The notes under the pieces: generated by a model
What the model saw: only the letters and a program-made list of their open reading frames with translations
The model's database searches: none
Told to the model about the DNA's origin: nothing
Translations under genes and position numbers: made by a program
From: Mesorhizobium sp. M1C.F.Ca.ET.210.01.1.1
GTDB taxonomy: Bacteria > Pseudomonadota > Alphaproteobacteria > Rhizobiales > Rhizobiaceae
Length of the DNA: 64,000 nucleotides
Direction: 5' to 3'
Assembly (NCBI RefSeq): GCF_004791585.1
Contig: NZ_SRUU01000010.1
Span: 1 to 64,000 of the forward strand
Part shown: one piece after another, positions 36,183 through 45,093 of the stretch
How the letters are laid out: each line of letters starts with the position of its first letter
Position numbering within the stretch: position 1 is the stretch's first letter

Positions 36183-36959
36183 ATGGAGCATGAAGCGGTG
36201 AAAGGGGCGACGGGGCGCGCCGCCGGGCGAGGCGGGACGCGCACACTGTGGCGCCGCATCCGCGAGCCGCTCGCCCAGTCGCGATTCGTCAAGAATTTCA
36301 TCGCCGGCCTGTTCGCCTGGTTCGTTCGCCTCATCCGAATCACCAGCCCGCTGGTCAAAGGCTCGACCCAGGTCGCCGGCGGCGCCCACGCGCATCTGGA
36401 ACCCGGCATCATCGCGCTCTGGCACGGCCAGCACCTCCTGACGCCGGCCTATTATCCCAAGGGCCGTCCGCTGGTCGCCATGGTCTCGCGCAGCGCCGAT
36501 GCCGAGCTCAACGCGCTGATGATCGAGAAGTTCGGCATCGAGGCGGTGCGCGGCTCGGGCGGACGAGACAGTTCGAGGCATCTCGACAAAGGCGGCGCCA
36601 AGGCCTTGATCGCGCTCAAGAAAGCGCTCGTCGCCGGCAAGAATGTCGCCATGATCGCCGACATTCCGCACGGCACGCCGCGCGACGCCGGCCTAGGCAT
36701 CGTGCTCCTGGCCAGGCTTTCCGGCCGGCCGATTCTGCCTTCGGCAATCGCCACCAGCCGTCGCAAGGTGCTGGAAAAGAGCTGGGACAAGACGACCGTC
36801 AACCTGCCGTTCGGCCGCTCCGCGGTCGTCGTCGGAACGCCGGTCTTCGTGCCGGCCGACGCCGACGACGCCGAGATGGAGCGCAAGCGCCAGGAGGTCA
36901 CCGCCTCGCTCAATGCGGCTACAGCCGAGGCCTATCGCCTCGTGGACGGCGGCAAATGA
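36183..36959 (+). CDS. DUF374 lysophospholipid acyltransferase-like protein
   Basis: A 258-aa DUF374 protein of the LPLAT acyltransferase superfamily. A membrane-associated stretch (FIAGLFAWFVRLIRI) near residue 40 is followed by GIIALWHGQHLL with the catalytic-type His, SRSADAELNALMI, and VAMIADIPHGTPRDAGLG. It is thought to act in lipid A or outer-membrane lipid assembly because of its constant position before waaA; the donor and acceptor are not proven. ATG 36183 is used; TTG 36174 overlapping DUF4170 (TTGA) is possible. Its stop overlaps the waaA start as ATGA. Confidence 0.88.
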   Translation: MEHEAVKGATGRAAGRGGTRTLWRRIREPLAQSRFVKNFIAGLFAWFVRLIRITSPLVKGSTQVAGGAHAHLEPGIIALWHGQHLLTPAYYPKGRPLVAMVSRSADAELNALMIEKFGIEAVRGSGGRDSSRHLDKGGAKALIALKKALVAGKNVAMIADIPHGTPRDAGLGIVLLARLSGRPILPSAIATSRRKVLEKSWDKTTVNLPFGRSAVVVGTPVFVPADADDAEMERKRQEVTASLNAATAEAYRLVDGGK

Positions 36960-38272
36960 GCGAGCGCTGGGCGCGCGCGGCCCTGCGGGCCTACCGCTAT
37001 GCGGGGGCCGCCGCCTATCCCCTGATCGGACCCTATGTCGCCTGGCGCGCCTCGCGCGGCAAGGAAGACCGCGTTCGCCGCCGCGAGCGTTACGGCGTCG
37101 CCGGCCGGCCGCGCCCGGAAGGTCCGGTGATCTGGATCCACGCCGCGAGCGTCGGCGAGACGATCGCCGTCGTGCCGCTGGTCGAATGCATCCTCGACTA
37201 CGGCGTCAATGTCGTGCTGACGACCGGCACCGTGACTTCGGCGAAGGTTGCCGACGAGCGGCTTGGCAACCGCATCATCCACCAATATGTGCCGCTCGAC
37301 CTCAAGCCCGCGGTCAGTCGCTTCCTCGACCACTGGCGGCCGGAACTGGCCATCATCGCCGAATCGGAGATCTGGCCGATGACCATTCTGGAGCTCGGCG
37401 CCCGCAACGTGCCGCAGGTCCTGGTCAACGGGCGGTTGTCGGACCGTTCCTTCCGCTCGTGGAAGAAGCGCGCCAGCGTCGCCGAGGCGCTGTTCGAGAA
37501 TCTTGCCCATGTCGTTGCCCAGTCGGATGTCGACGGCGAGCGTTTCCGCGCGCTCGGTGCCAGGCCGGTCACCGTCTCCGGCAACCTCAAGGTGGACACC
37601 AACCCGCCTCCCGTCGACGAGCGGGTGCTGGCGACGCTGCAGCGCCAGATCGGCGAGCGCCCGACCTGGGCGGCGATCTCGACCCATGACGGCGAGGAAG
37701 TGGTTGCCGCGGAAGTTCATGCGACCTTGCACAGGCGCCACCACGGCCTATTGACCATCGTCGTGCCGCGCCATCCCGATCGCGCCGACGCGCTTGCCGC
37801 GCAGATTTCCGGCATGGGGCTGACGGTCGCGCGCCGCAGCAGGGGCGATCGCATTACGCCCGACACCGATATCCTGCTCGGCGACACGATCGGCGAGATG
37901 GGCCTGTATCTCAGGCTGACCGAGATCGCCTTCGTCGGCCGCTCGCTGACCTCCGAAGGCGGCCAGAACCCGCTGGAGCCGGCGATGCTCGACACGGCGG
38001 TGCTTGCCGGCCGCAACGTGCAGAATTTCCGCGAAGCCTATCAGCGCCTGCTCGACCGCGGCGGCGCCAAGCTGGTGCGCGATCGCGACATGCTGGCCGG
38101 CGCCGTCAATTTCCTGCTGACCAACGAGGCGGCGCGCCACGAGATGATGGCGGCGGGGGCCGCGACCGTCGACGAGATGCGCGGCGCGCTTCAGCGCACG
38201 CTGAAATCGCTCGAGCCCTACATCCAGCCGCTGGTCGTCAAGGCGCGCCTGAAAGGCGCCAACGGGCGCTAG
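36956..38272 (+). CDS. waaA: 3-deoxy-D-manno-octulosonic acid transferase (Kdo transferase)
   Basis: A 438-aa inner-membrane-associated GT30 glycosyltransferase that adds Kdo to lipid A precursor. It has WIHAASVGETIAVVPLVE with the catalytic Glu region, ESEIWPMTILELGARNVPQV, SGNLKVDTNPP, and the C-terminal nucleotide-binding TEIAFVGRSLTSEGGQNPLE. ATG 36956 overlaps the DUF374 stop (ATGA). The open frame upstream to 36248 is a shadow. A rhizobial-type palindrome begins at its stop codon, before lpxK. The assignment is firm; how many Kdo residues it adds cannot be seen. Confidence 0.96.
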   Translation: MSERWARAALRAYRYAGAAAYPLIGPYVAWRASRGKEDRVRRRERYGVAGRPRPEGPVIWIHAASVGETIAVVPLVECILDYGVNVVLTTGTVTSAKVADERLGNRIIHQYVPLDLKPAVSRFLDHWRPELAIIAESEIWPMTILELGARNVPQVLVNGRLSDRSFRSWKKRASVAEALFENLAHVVAQSDVDGERFRALGARPVTVSGNLKVDTNPPPVDERVLATLQRQIGERPTWAAISTHDGEEVVAAEVHATLHRRHHGLLTIVVPRHPDRADALAAQISGMGLTVARRSRGDRITPDTDILLGDTIGEMGLYLRLTEIAFVGRSLTSEGGQNPLEPAMLDTAVLAGRNVQNFREAYQRLLDRGGAKLVRDRDMLAGAVNFLLTNEAARHEMMAAGAATVDEMRGALQRTLKSLEPYIQPLVVKARLKGANGR

Positions 38273-38319
38273 CGCATGAGCCCAGAAATCGGAACCGGTT
38301 TTTGGAGAGGATCATGCGC
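38272..38319. repeat. Short palindromic rhizobial repeat between waaA and lpxK
   Basis: GCGCATGA at 38272-38279 pairs with TCATGCGC at 38312-38319, enclosing CAGAAATCGGAACCGGTTTTT-like sequence with a central AACCGGTT. I recall very similar intergenic repeats (GCGCATGAtCCCGAAAA...AACCGGTTTTCGG...GATCATGCGC) in Mesorhizobium and Brucella-group genomes. It starts in the last base of the waaA stop. It contains an ATG (38314) and a GGAGAGG that mimic a start for lpxK. Confidence 0.7.
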
Positions 38320-38346
38320 AAGATCGAATTGCGCGGAACCGGCGCC

Positions 38347-39375
38347 ATGACCAGTGAAGCGCCGCCCTTCTGGTGGGAAAAGCCGGACTGGCGGGTGCTG
38401 GCGCTGTCGCCGGCGTCGGCGGCCTACGGGATGGTGGCGGGCCGCCGCATGCGCCGCGCGCCGCGCGAGAAGGTGGCGGCGCCCGTGCTTTGCGTCGGCA
38501 ATCTCACCGTCGGCGGCAGCGGCAAGACGCCCGTCGCCATCGCGCTGGCGAAACAGGCAAGGCGCATGCAGCTCACGCCCGGCTTCCTGTCGCGCGGCCA
38601 TGGCGGCTCCTTCGCCAAGCCGCATGTCGTCGATGCGCATCACGACGCCGCCAAGCATGTCGGCGACGAGCCGCTGCTGCTCGCCAAGCACGCGCCGGTG
38701 GCGGTGACGGCGAACCGTGCCGCGGGCGCGAGGCTGCTGATGGAAGAGCATGGCTGCGACTTTCTGATCATGGACGACGGCTTCCAGTCGGCGCGCGTCC
38801 ATATCGATTACGCGCTGATCGTGGTCGACGCGCGCTTCGGCATCGGCAATGGCCGCGTCATTCCCGGCGGGCCGCTCAGGGCCAAGGTCGTCGACCAGCT
38901 GGTCTTCACCAGCGCCTTGCTGAAGATGGGCGAGGGGAGCGCCGCCGATACGGTGGTTCGCCAGGCGGCGCGTGCCGGGCGGCCGATCTTCCTGGCGCAT
39001 GTCGAGCCGGCGAACCCGGCGCGCTTTGCCGGCGGACGCTTCCTTGCCTTTGCCGGTATCGGCCATCCGGAAAAATTCTTCGACACGGTGCGCGGCGCCG
39101 GCGGCGAGGTCGCGCTGTCGCGCGCCTTCCCGGACCATCATTTCTATGCCGCGGACGAGCTTGCCGATCTTGCCGCGCTTGCCAGGCGCGAGGGGCTGCG
39201 TCTCGTCACAACCGCCAAAGACGCCGCGCGGCTGCGCCATGGCGATGCGCCCGGCGGCTTCCTCGAACAGCTCGACGTGCTCGAGATCGACGCGGTCTTC
39301 GAGCTCGACCACGTGCCTGAACGCATCATCAATGAGACGCTGGATGCCTGGCGGCAGCGCAAGATGCGCATGTGA
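38347..39375 (+). CDS. lpxK: Tetraacyldisaccharide 4'-kinase
   Basis: A 342-aa membrane-associated kinase that phosphorylates the 4' position of the lipid A disaccharide. The Walker A is GNLTVGGSGKTP, followed by LSRGHGG and DFLIMDDGFQSARVHIDYAL, the LpxK signature. I chose ATG 38347 (MTSEAPPFWWEKPDW) because rhizobial LpxK proteins start in this way; the ATG at 38314 lies within a palindromic repeat and its ribosome site comes from that repeat. It follows waaA after 74 bases, so it is most likely in the same operon unless the repeat acts as a terminator. Confidence 0.95.
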   Translation: MTSEAPPFWWEKPDWRVLALSPASAAYGMVAGRRMRRAPREKVAAPVLCVGNLTVGGSGKTPVAIALAKQARRMQLTPGFLSRGHGGSFAKPHVVDAHHDAAKHVGDEPLLLAKHAPVAVTANRAAGARLLMEEHGCDFLIMDDGFQSARVHIDYALIVVDARFGIGNGRVIPGGPLRAKVVDQLVFTSALLKMGEGSAADTVVRQAARAGRPIFLAHVEPANPARFAGGRFLAFAGIGHPEKFFDTVRGAGGEVALSRAFPDHHFYAADELADLAALARREGLRLVTTAKDAARLRHGDAPGGFLEQLDVLEIDAVFELDHVPERIINETLDAWRQRKMRM

Positions 39376-39382
39376 GGCGCGA

Positions 39383-39616
39383 CTACCGCCGGCTGCGCAG
39401 CTCCGGATGCATCTCAATCTCGCGGCGCAATGATGCCGTTGCGTTCACATAAGGCTCCTGCCTGGCGACGCTCCAATATTTGAGCTCGTCCAGCGGGATG
39501 CTTTCGCCGGTCACCGCGCAGCGCACGAACGCGCCGGGGCTCGTCACCTGGAAGTCGCCGTCGAGATAGCGGATGCGCGCTTCCTTGCCGCCGGGGCCTT
39601 CAAAACGGTTCATCAT
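39383..39616 (-). CDS. DUF2093 small protein
   Basis: A 77-aa protein of the DUF2093 family: RIRYLDGDFQVTSPGAFVRC, then AVTGESIPLDELKYWSVARQ. The two cores with Cys-x-V-T-G suggest a small fold that may bind metal or nucleic acid, but there is no known function. Met at 39616 or 39613 gives the usual N-terminus; a GTG at 39652 would add twelve residues. It is convergent with lpxK, seven bases apart, as commonly seen in this order of bacteria. Confidence 0.85.
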   Translation of the reverse strand: MMNRFEGPGGKEARIRYLDGDFQVTSPGAFVRCAVTGESIPLDELKYWSVARQEPYVNATASLRREIEMHPELRSRR

Positions 39617-39729
39617 GAAATGGCGCTTACGTTCATCGGGTTCAATCGCCACAAATCGCGGACAAGGTCAAGCTTGGCGCAATGCTCATGTAATATGCCC
39701 GATTGGCACAATGGTTGTCAGGAAGCGCC

Positions 39730-40323
39730 ATGGACATCACCAATGCCAGCATGACGTCGCTGTTGAAGGAGGCGCTGACGCCGCAGCCGGTGCCCTCGGC
39801 CAAGGCCGGTCCGGCGACCGCGGCGCTGGTCAAGGCGCTGGTCCAGCCGCCGGCGCCGTCCTTCGTGCCCTCCGCGCAGGTCGCCGCGCAGGCGCTGAAC
39901 GGCTCGCTGCCGCGGCCGGCCGCTGAACCGTCCCAGCGCTTGTCCTCCGCCGAGGTCGAGAACGCCTATCGGGCCGTCATGGAGCCGGGTCCCGGCGCCG
40001 ATGGCGCCTTGACGAGGTCTCCGGCAGGCAGGCAGGCGGCTGAAGCCGACCAGCCTTCGCGGACGGCCACCCAGGCGCAGCCGGCCGCCGGCAATACGGC
40101 CGGAGTCTCGCCAACGCCGTCGTCTTCCTTCTCGCCCGCCAATGCTTCAGCGATGCTGGTTGCTGCCAACGCCAATGCGCCGCAAGCACGTGGCGCGGCT
40201 GTCCGCCCGGCGGGCCATGCTCCGCGATCCCAACCCGGCCAGACGTCGCTGTGGACGATATCCATCGTGACGGCCATCGTCTCGGCCGCGACCACCACGG
40301 TCGTGCTGTTGCTGCTTCGCTGA
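39730..40323 (+). CDS. Hypothetical protein with a C-terminal membrane anchor
   Basis: A 197-aa protein that I do not recognise. Residues 1-30 form an amphipathic region (MDITNASMTSLLKEAL), and a long middle (about 35-170) is low-complexity Ala/Pro/Ser/Gln. The last 25 residues (LWTISIVTAIVSAATTTVVLLLLR) are one hydrophobic span ending in Arg, so it looks tail-anchored with the N-terminus in the cytoplasm. AGGAAG before ATG 39730 sets the start; the frame upstream has no ribosome site. It is convergent with a LysR gene and has no operon partner. Confidence 0.65.
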   Translation: MDITNASMTSLLKEALTPQPVPSAKAGPATAALVKALVQPPAPSFVPSAQVAAQALNGSLPRPAAEPSQRLSSAEVENAYRAVMEPGPGADGALTRSPAGRQAAEADQPSRTATQAQPAAGNTAGVSPTPSSSFSPANASAMLVAANANAPQARGAAVRPAGHAPRSQPGQTSLWTISIVTAIVSAATTTVVLLLLR

Positions 40324-40338
40324 TCGGAACTGGCCGGG

Positions 40339-41265
40339 CTAGCTATCGTCCTGCAGAAACGCTTCCAGCTTTTCCGGCACCAGCCCTGCCTGTTCGGCGA
40401 TGCGCCGGGCGAGATCGGCGGCGGCCGCGCGGGGCCGTCCGACCGGCCGGTCGAGCCAGTAGGACACGGGATTGAGCGCGACGCGCTCGTCGACACCGAC
40501 GATGCGGCCCGACTTGAGCTGGTCCTCGACCAGCGGCGGCCGCGCCAGCGCGACGCCCAGGCCGTGCGCCGCCGCGTCGAGCACCAGATTGTAGTCTTCG
40601 AAACGCCGGTCCTGCGGGCGCGGGCGATAGTCGATGTCCTGCGCCGCGAACCAGGCGCGCCAGGCGGAGGCGTCGGAATCGTTGATCAGCGGGAACTTGA
40701 GCAGCCGGGCAGGGTCGCCTTGCCCGATCTCCTTAGCCAGTTCCGGCGACGCGATCGGGAAGATCTGCTCTTCGAAAAGCTGCACCGAGACGCGGCCTGG
40801 AATGCGCCCGCGCCCGCAGCGCACCGAAAGGTCGATGCCTTCGTCGGCGAGGTCGGCCTGGCGGTTGTCGACGTCGAGGACGATGCGCAGCCTGGTCGGA
40901 CTGTTCTCCAGCGCCGCCATGCGCGGCATCAGCCACAGCCCGCTCACCGAAGGGATCGAGGCCAATCGCACCACGGCGGTGCCGCGCGGCTCGACCCAGC
41001 GGTCGGAGTTGACCGAGATCAGCGCGAAGGCCTCTGTGGTCCTCAGATGCAGCCGGTTGCCTTCGTTGGTCAGCGTCACGCCGCGCGCGTTGCGCTCGAA
41101 CACTTTTAGCCCCAGCCAGCCCTCCAGCTTGGCGATCTGCCGGCTGACCGCGCCATGGGTGAGGTTGAGCCTCTCGGCCGCGGCGGAAAAACTGCCGGTG
41201 CGCGCGGCCGCGTCGAAGGCGCGCAAGGTTTCCAGCGGCAGCATCTGGTTCGAGCTGTGATCCAT
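40339..41265 (-). CDS. LysR family transcriptional regulator (GcvA type)
   Basis: A 308-aa regulator. The N-terminal helix-turn-helix reads LETLRAFDAAARTGSFSAAA then HGAVSRQIAKLEGWLGLKVF. The rest is a substrate-binding domain of the GcvA group (SGLWLMPRMAALENSPTRLR, VRCGRGRIPG). ATG 41265 is the start; the frame further upstream is antisense to the transporter gene. It is divergent from an EamA-type exporter, with a T-N11-A-like motif between them, so it probably controls that gene in response to its substrate. The inducer is unknown. Confidence 0.93.
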   Translation of the reverse strand: MDHSSNQMLPLETLRAFDAAARTGSFSAAAERLNLTHGAVSRQIAKLEGWLGLKVFERNARGVTLTNEGNRLHLRTTEAFALISVNSDRWVEPRGTAVVRLASIPSVSGLWLMPRMAALENSPTRLRIVLDVDNRQADLADEGIDLSVRCGRGRIPGRVSVQLFEEQIFPIASPELAKEIGQGDPARLLKFPLINDSDASAWRAWFAAQDIDYRPRPQDRRFEDYNLVLDAAAHGLGVALARPPLVEDQLKSGRIVGVDERVALNPVSYWLDRPVGRPRAAAADLARRIAEQAGLVPEKLEAFLQDDS

Positions 41266-41284
41266 GTTCACAGCTGACCCTCGA

Positions 41285-41301
41285 ATTGGTCGTTTGTCAA
41301 T
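41285..41301. promoter_or_regulatory. LysR-type box between LysR and EamA genes
   Basis: ATTG-N9-CAAT (ATTGGTCGTTTGTCAAT) is an interrupted dyad with the T-N11-A pattern bound by LysR proteins. It lies 20 bases from the LysR start and 55 from the transporter start. The match is short, so this is a candidate only. Confidence 0.4.
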
Positions 41302-41355
41302 CGGCCGGCAATGGCGTTTTCTGTCTTCATGGCATTGAAGGACGAGGAAACGGCA

Positions 41356-42249
41356 ATGAGCGCTTACACCGGCACGTTGAATGAGACACAGCGCATGGAC
41401 ACCGCCGCCGCCATCGCGGTGGCGCTGACGGTGGTCGGATGGGCTTCCGCCTTCCCGGCGATACGCGCCGGCCTCGCCGCCTTCCAGCCGCTGGAACTGG
41501 GCGCGCTGCGCTTTGCCATCGCCGCCGTGCCGGCAGCGATTTTCCTCGCGGTCAAGCGCCCGGCGCTGCCCAGGGTCGACGAGTTGTGGCGCTTCGGCTT
41601 CGGCGGCGCGATCTTCGTCGCCCTCTACACCGCCATGCTCAATTTCGGCGAACTGACCGTCTCTGCGGGCGCTGCCGGCTTCATCATCAATGTCAGCCCG
41701 ATCTTTACCGCCATCATGGCGATGGCGCTGCTCGGCGAACGCTTCTCGCGCCTGGCCTGGCTCGGCACGGTGATCTCCTTCGCCGGCATCGGCATCATCG
41801 CCGTCGCCGACGGACATGGCCTGCATTTCAACGCCGGCGCGCTGCTGGTGCTGGGCTCCGCGCTCTGCTCGGCCGTCAACACCATCGTCCAGAAGCCGCT
41901 CTTTGCCCGCCACCATCCCCTGACGATCGCTGCTTCCAACATGGTGCTCGGCGCGCTCTGCCTGTCGCCCTTTCTGCCCGAGGCCTTCCGGCAGGCGGCG
42001 ATCGCCGACACCGCCGGCCTCGGCGCCGTCATCTATCTCGGCGTCGTGCCCTCGCTGATCGCCTACGCCGCCTGGGCGACCGCGCTGTCGCGCCTGCCGG
42101 CCGCCCGCGCCTCGAACTTCCTCTACCTCGTCTCGCCGACCTCCGCCCTGATCGGCTTCTTCTGGCTGGGCGAAGTGCCGACGCTGCTCGGCATCCTCGG
42201 CGGCGCGCTGGCTCTGGGCGGTGTCATCGTGGTGAATTTGAAGCGGTAA
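41356..42249 (+). CDS. EamA/DMT family exporter
   Basis: A 297-aa inner-membrane protein with ten spans in two EamA repeats (ALTVVGWASAFPAIRAGLA at the start of the first; AALSSALCSAVNTI-type region at the second). PxFTAIMAMALLGERFSRLAW is the characteristic loop of drug/metabolite exporters such as RhtA/YdcZ relatives. GAGGAAACGGCA precedes ATG 41356. Members export amino acids, purines or drugs. The divergent LysR is probably its regulator. Substrate unknown. Confidence 0.9.
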   Translation: MSAYTGTLNETQRMDTAAAIAVALTVVGWASAFPAIRAGLAAFQPLELGALRFAIAAVPAAIFLAVKRPALPRVDELWRFGFGGAIFVALYTAMLNFGELTVSAGAAGFIINVSPIFTAIMAMALLGERFSRLAWLGTVISFAGIGIIAVADGHGLHFNAGALLVLGSALCSAVNTIVQKPLFARHHPLTIAASNMVLGALCLSPFLPEAFRQAAIADTAGLGAVIYLGVVPSLIAYAAWATALSRLPAARASNFLYLVSPTSALIGFFWLGEVPTLLGILGGALALGGVIVVNLKR

Positions 42250-42369
42250 ATCAAAAGGTTGCGGCCGTTTCCCGACTCGGATTGAGAAGTAGCGTTCCGT
42301 CAGATGACGACCCCTGTAATGCGGACATCAGGCAAGCTATCCTGATCCACCTTGACGGAGGGGATCTGG

Positions 42370-43128
42370 ATGGAAAGAAGGTTCGTAGCCGCGGTTTTCT
42401 GCCTGCTGCTGCTCAGCGAAAGAGCCATCGCGGGCTGGTACCAGGTGGAGAACTACGAAGGTTCGATCGGACCGAACCCAGTCCATCTCTCGCTGCAGAG
42501 ATATGCTCACTTCGGCAGCGGCATCACTGTCGAGGGAAGCTATTTCTACGACGCCAAGCAAAGCCCGATCGCGATCTACGGCAAGGCTGACGGCTCAAGG
42601 GTCTCGCTGTGCGAGATCGCGGACGACAAGGAATTTCAACGCGTTCTGGTAATGGGGTCGAAGACTCCCGTCGATACCACCGGATGTCCGTTGTCTCTCG
42701 ATCTCAGCGAGAGCGGCGCGACAGGGACCTGGAGCAAGGGCGCGGATAAATTTCCCGTCACGCTGAAGAAAGTAGCGAGCCTCGACGAGACGGGCGAGGG
42801 GAAGATCGTCGGAACACTCGAGATTCCGTTCTGGGCCGAGACCGCCGCCGACCGGTTTGCCGGGATCTACACAACATCCGATGCCGGCATCTGCATGACC
42901 AAACTGCAAATCATCAACAAGAAGAAAAAGAAAGTCGTTCAGGAGATCGGGTTCGACGATGAGGACTGCAACGCCGGTATGTCGACGACGCCCATTTATA
43001 TGAACGTGGAAAAATGGGTGGAGGGAGGCAAGGACATCATTTCAGTAAATTTTGGAGGTGGCAAATTCGCAGGCGCGAACGACTATGTCTTCAACCCGAA
43101 GACAAAAAAATACCATCTAAAGAAATGA
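42370..43128 (+). CDS. Secreted hypothetical protein
   Basis: A 252-aa protein with a classical signal peptide (RRFVAAVFCLLLLSERAIA, cleavage after AIA). The mature part is beta-rich with four cysteines and Lys/Gly-rich stretches (NKKKKKVVQE). Repeated features such as GSYFYDAKQSPIAIYGKADG resemble lipocalin-like or lysozyme-inhibitor-like sheets, but I cannot assign a family. ATG 42370 is preceded by GGAGGGGATCTGG, which settles the start. Its codon use is AT-richer than its neighbours, a possible sign of transfer. It stands alone, convergent with mutL. Confidence 0.75.
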   Translation: MERRFVAAVFCLLLLSERAIAGWYQVENYEGSIGPNPVHLSLQRYAHFGSGITVEGSYFYDAKQSPIAIYGKADGSRVSLCEIADDKEFQRVLVMGSKTPVDTTGCPLSLDLSESGATGTWSKGADKFPVTLKKVASLDETGEGKIVGTLEIPFWAETAADRFAGIYTTSDAGICMTKLQIINKKKKKVVQEIGFDDEDCNAGMSTTPIYMNVEKWVEGGKDIISVNFGGGKFAGANDYVFNPKTKKYHLKK

Positions 43129-43167
43129 TCAGCCAACCCTGCTGATGCGCAACGAGCCAGGGGACGC

Positions 43168-45048
43168 TCACCTCCGCCCGAACAGCCTTTCGATATCGGC
43201 GAGCTTGAGCTCGATATAAGTCGGGCGGCCATGGTTGCAGGTGCCGGATCCGGGCGTTGCCTCCATCTGGCGCAGCAGCGCGTTCATCTCCTCGGCCTTG
43301 AGCAGCCGGCCTGAGCGCACAGAGCCGTGGCAGGCCATGGTCGCGGCTATTCTGTCCAGCCGCTCCTTCAGCGTCTCGACCGTGTCGTTGTCGGCGATCT
43401 CGTCGGCAAGGTCGCGCACCAGCTGCTGCACATTGGTTTCGCCAAGCATCGACGGCGTCTCGCGCACAGCGACCGCGCCCGGCCCGAAGCGCTCCAGCCC
43501 GAGGCCGAATCTGGCCAGGGTCTCAGAATGCATCGCCAGCCGCTCGGCATCTTCTTCCGGCAGGTCGACGATCTCGGGCAAGAGCAGCATCTGTGAGGGG
43601 ACGGCGCGCGAATGCAGCGCGTTCTTCAGCGCCTCGTAGACCAGCCGCTCATGCGCGGCATGCTGGTCGACGATAACGAGCGAATCCCTGGTCTGGGCGA
43701 CGATGTAGTTCTCGTGCACCTGCGCCCGCGCCGCGCCTAGCGCCGTGCCGAGCAGCGCCTCGGCCGGCTCGGCGGTGCCTGCCCGCGCATCGGCGCTGGC
43801 AAGCGGACTGGTGTCGAAGGCCGCTTGCTCGTTCTCGGCGAAGCCGTTTCGCGCCGGCCGCGCTTCACCCATATCGAGCGGCCGTTGCGGTGAGCGCGCC
43901 AAATCTGAACCACGGTCGAAGCCGCTGAGGCCGGAGGCACGGTAAGCCGCTTCATAGCTGCGGTGGCCGCTGGCCGGCCCGGGGTGCGCAAAGGGTGCCC
44001 CGCCCGGCCGGAACGCCGCCATCAAGCCCGCCGCGCCCGAGGTCGCGGCGCGGATGCCGGCGCCGGCCAGCGCCTCGCGGATGGCGCCGACGATCAGCCC
44101 GCGCACCAGGCCCGGATCGCGGAAGCGTACATCGGCCTTGGCCGGATGCACGTTGACGTCGACAGTTGCCGGATCGAGCGATAGGAACAGCACCGTCACC
44201 GCATGCCGGTCGCGCGGCAAAACGTCGGCGAAGGCGCCGCGGATCGCGCCGGCAATCAGCTTGTCGCGCACCGGCCGGCCGTTGACATAGGCATATTGCT
44301 GCAAGGCATTGGCGCGCGTGTAGGAGGGGATCGAGACATGCCCGGCAAGATGCACGCCGTCGCGCTGGGCATCGATGGCAATGGCATTGTCGGGGAAATC
44401 CTTGCCCATCACTTGCGCGACGCGCGCCAGCCGGCCTTCCGGCGTGCCGCCGGTCGCCGGCAGCTCCAGCGTCGAGCGGTCGGAGCCGGCAAGCGTGAAG
44501 CGCACGGCGGGAAAGGCGATGGCGATCCGCTTCACCATGTCGCCGGTAGCAGAGCTTTCGGCGCGCTCGCCCTTCATGAATTTGAGCCTGGCGGGCGTCG
44601 CGAAGAAAAGGTCGCGCACCTCGACTGTGGTGCCGCGATTGGCCGCCGCCGGCTTGACGGGTAAGACGCGTCCGCCCTCGATGCCGATCTCGGCCGCGCC
44701 GTCGCCGCTTGCCGTGCGCGAGCGGATCGACAGACGCGCCACCGAGCCGATAGAGGGCAGCGCCTCGCCGCGGAACCCCAGCGAGCGGATGTCGTGAATG
44801 TCGTCGGAGAGCTTCGAGGTGCAGTGGCGGGCGATCGCCAGCGCCAGCTCTCGCTCAGGAATGCCCGAGCCGTCGTCGGTGACGCGGATGAGCGAGAGCC
44901 CGCCGCCGGCGGTGACGATCTCGACCTTGCTCGCGCCGGCGTCGAGAGCGTTCTCCACCAGTTCCTTCACCACGCTCGCCGGTCGCTCGATGACCTCGCC
45001 GGCGGCGATCTGGTTGATCATCGTTTCGGAAAGCTGGCGAATGGGCAT
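43168..45048 (-). CDS. mutL: DNA mismatch repair protein MutL
   Basis: A 626-aa GHKL ATPase that links MutS mismatch recognition to strand removal. The N-terminal ATPase has [38 protein letters not shown] and [15 protein letters not shown]. The C-terminal half carries the endonuclease motif [13 protein letters not shown] (DQHA-x2-E-x4-E) and ends with [11 protein letters not shown] and [11 protein letters not shown]. It therefore belongs to the endonuclease-type MutL group usual in bacteria without MutH. A Pro/Gly/Ala-rich linker of about 100 residues joins the halves. ATG 45048 is standard. It is convergent with the secreted protein gene and lies downstream of a LysR gene on the same strand. 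Confidence 0.97.
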   Translation of the reverse strand: MPIRQLSETMINQIAAGEVIERPASVVKELVENALDAGASKVEIVTAGGGLSLIRVTDDGSGIPERELALAIARHCTSKLSDDIHDIRSLGFRGEALPSIGSVARLSIRSRTASGDGAAEIGIEGGRVLPVKPAAANRGTTVEVRDLFFATPARLKFMKGERAESSATGDMVKRIAIAFPAVRFTLAGSDRSTLELPATGGTPEGRLARVAQVMGKDFPDNAIAIDAQRDGVHLAGHVSIPSYTRANALQQYAYVNGRPVRDKLIAGAIRGAFADVLPRDRHAVTVLFLSLDPATVDVNVHPAKADVRFRDPGLVRGLIVGAIREALAGAGIRAATSGAAGLMAAFRPGGAPFAHPGPASGHRSYEAAYRASGLSGFDRGSDLARSPQRPLDMGEARPARNGFAENEQAAFDTSPLASADARAGTAEPAEALLGTALGAARAQVHENYIVAQTRDSLVIVDQHAAHERLVYEALKNALHSRAVPSQMLLLPEIVDLPEEDAERLAMHSETLARFGLGLERFGPGAVAVRETPSMLGETNVQQLVRDLADEIADNDTVETLKERLDRIAATMACHGSVRSGRLLKAEEMNALLRQMEATPGSGTCNHGRPTYIELKLADIERLFGRR

Positions 45049-45093
45049 GCGGTGATTATAGGCGGATTCGAACGGCGTGGGGGAGGGGCTAGT

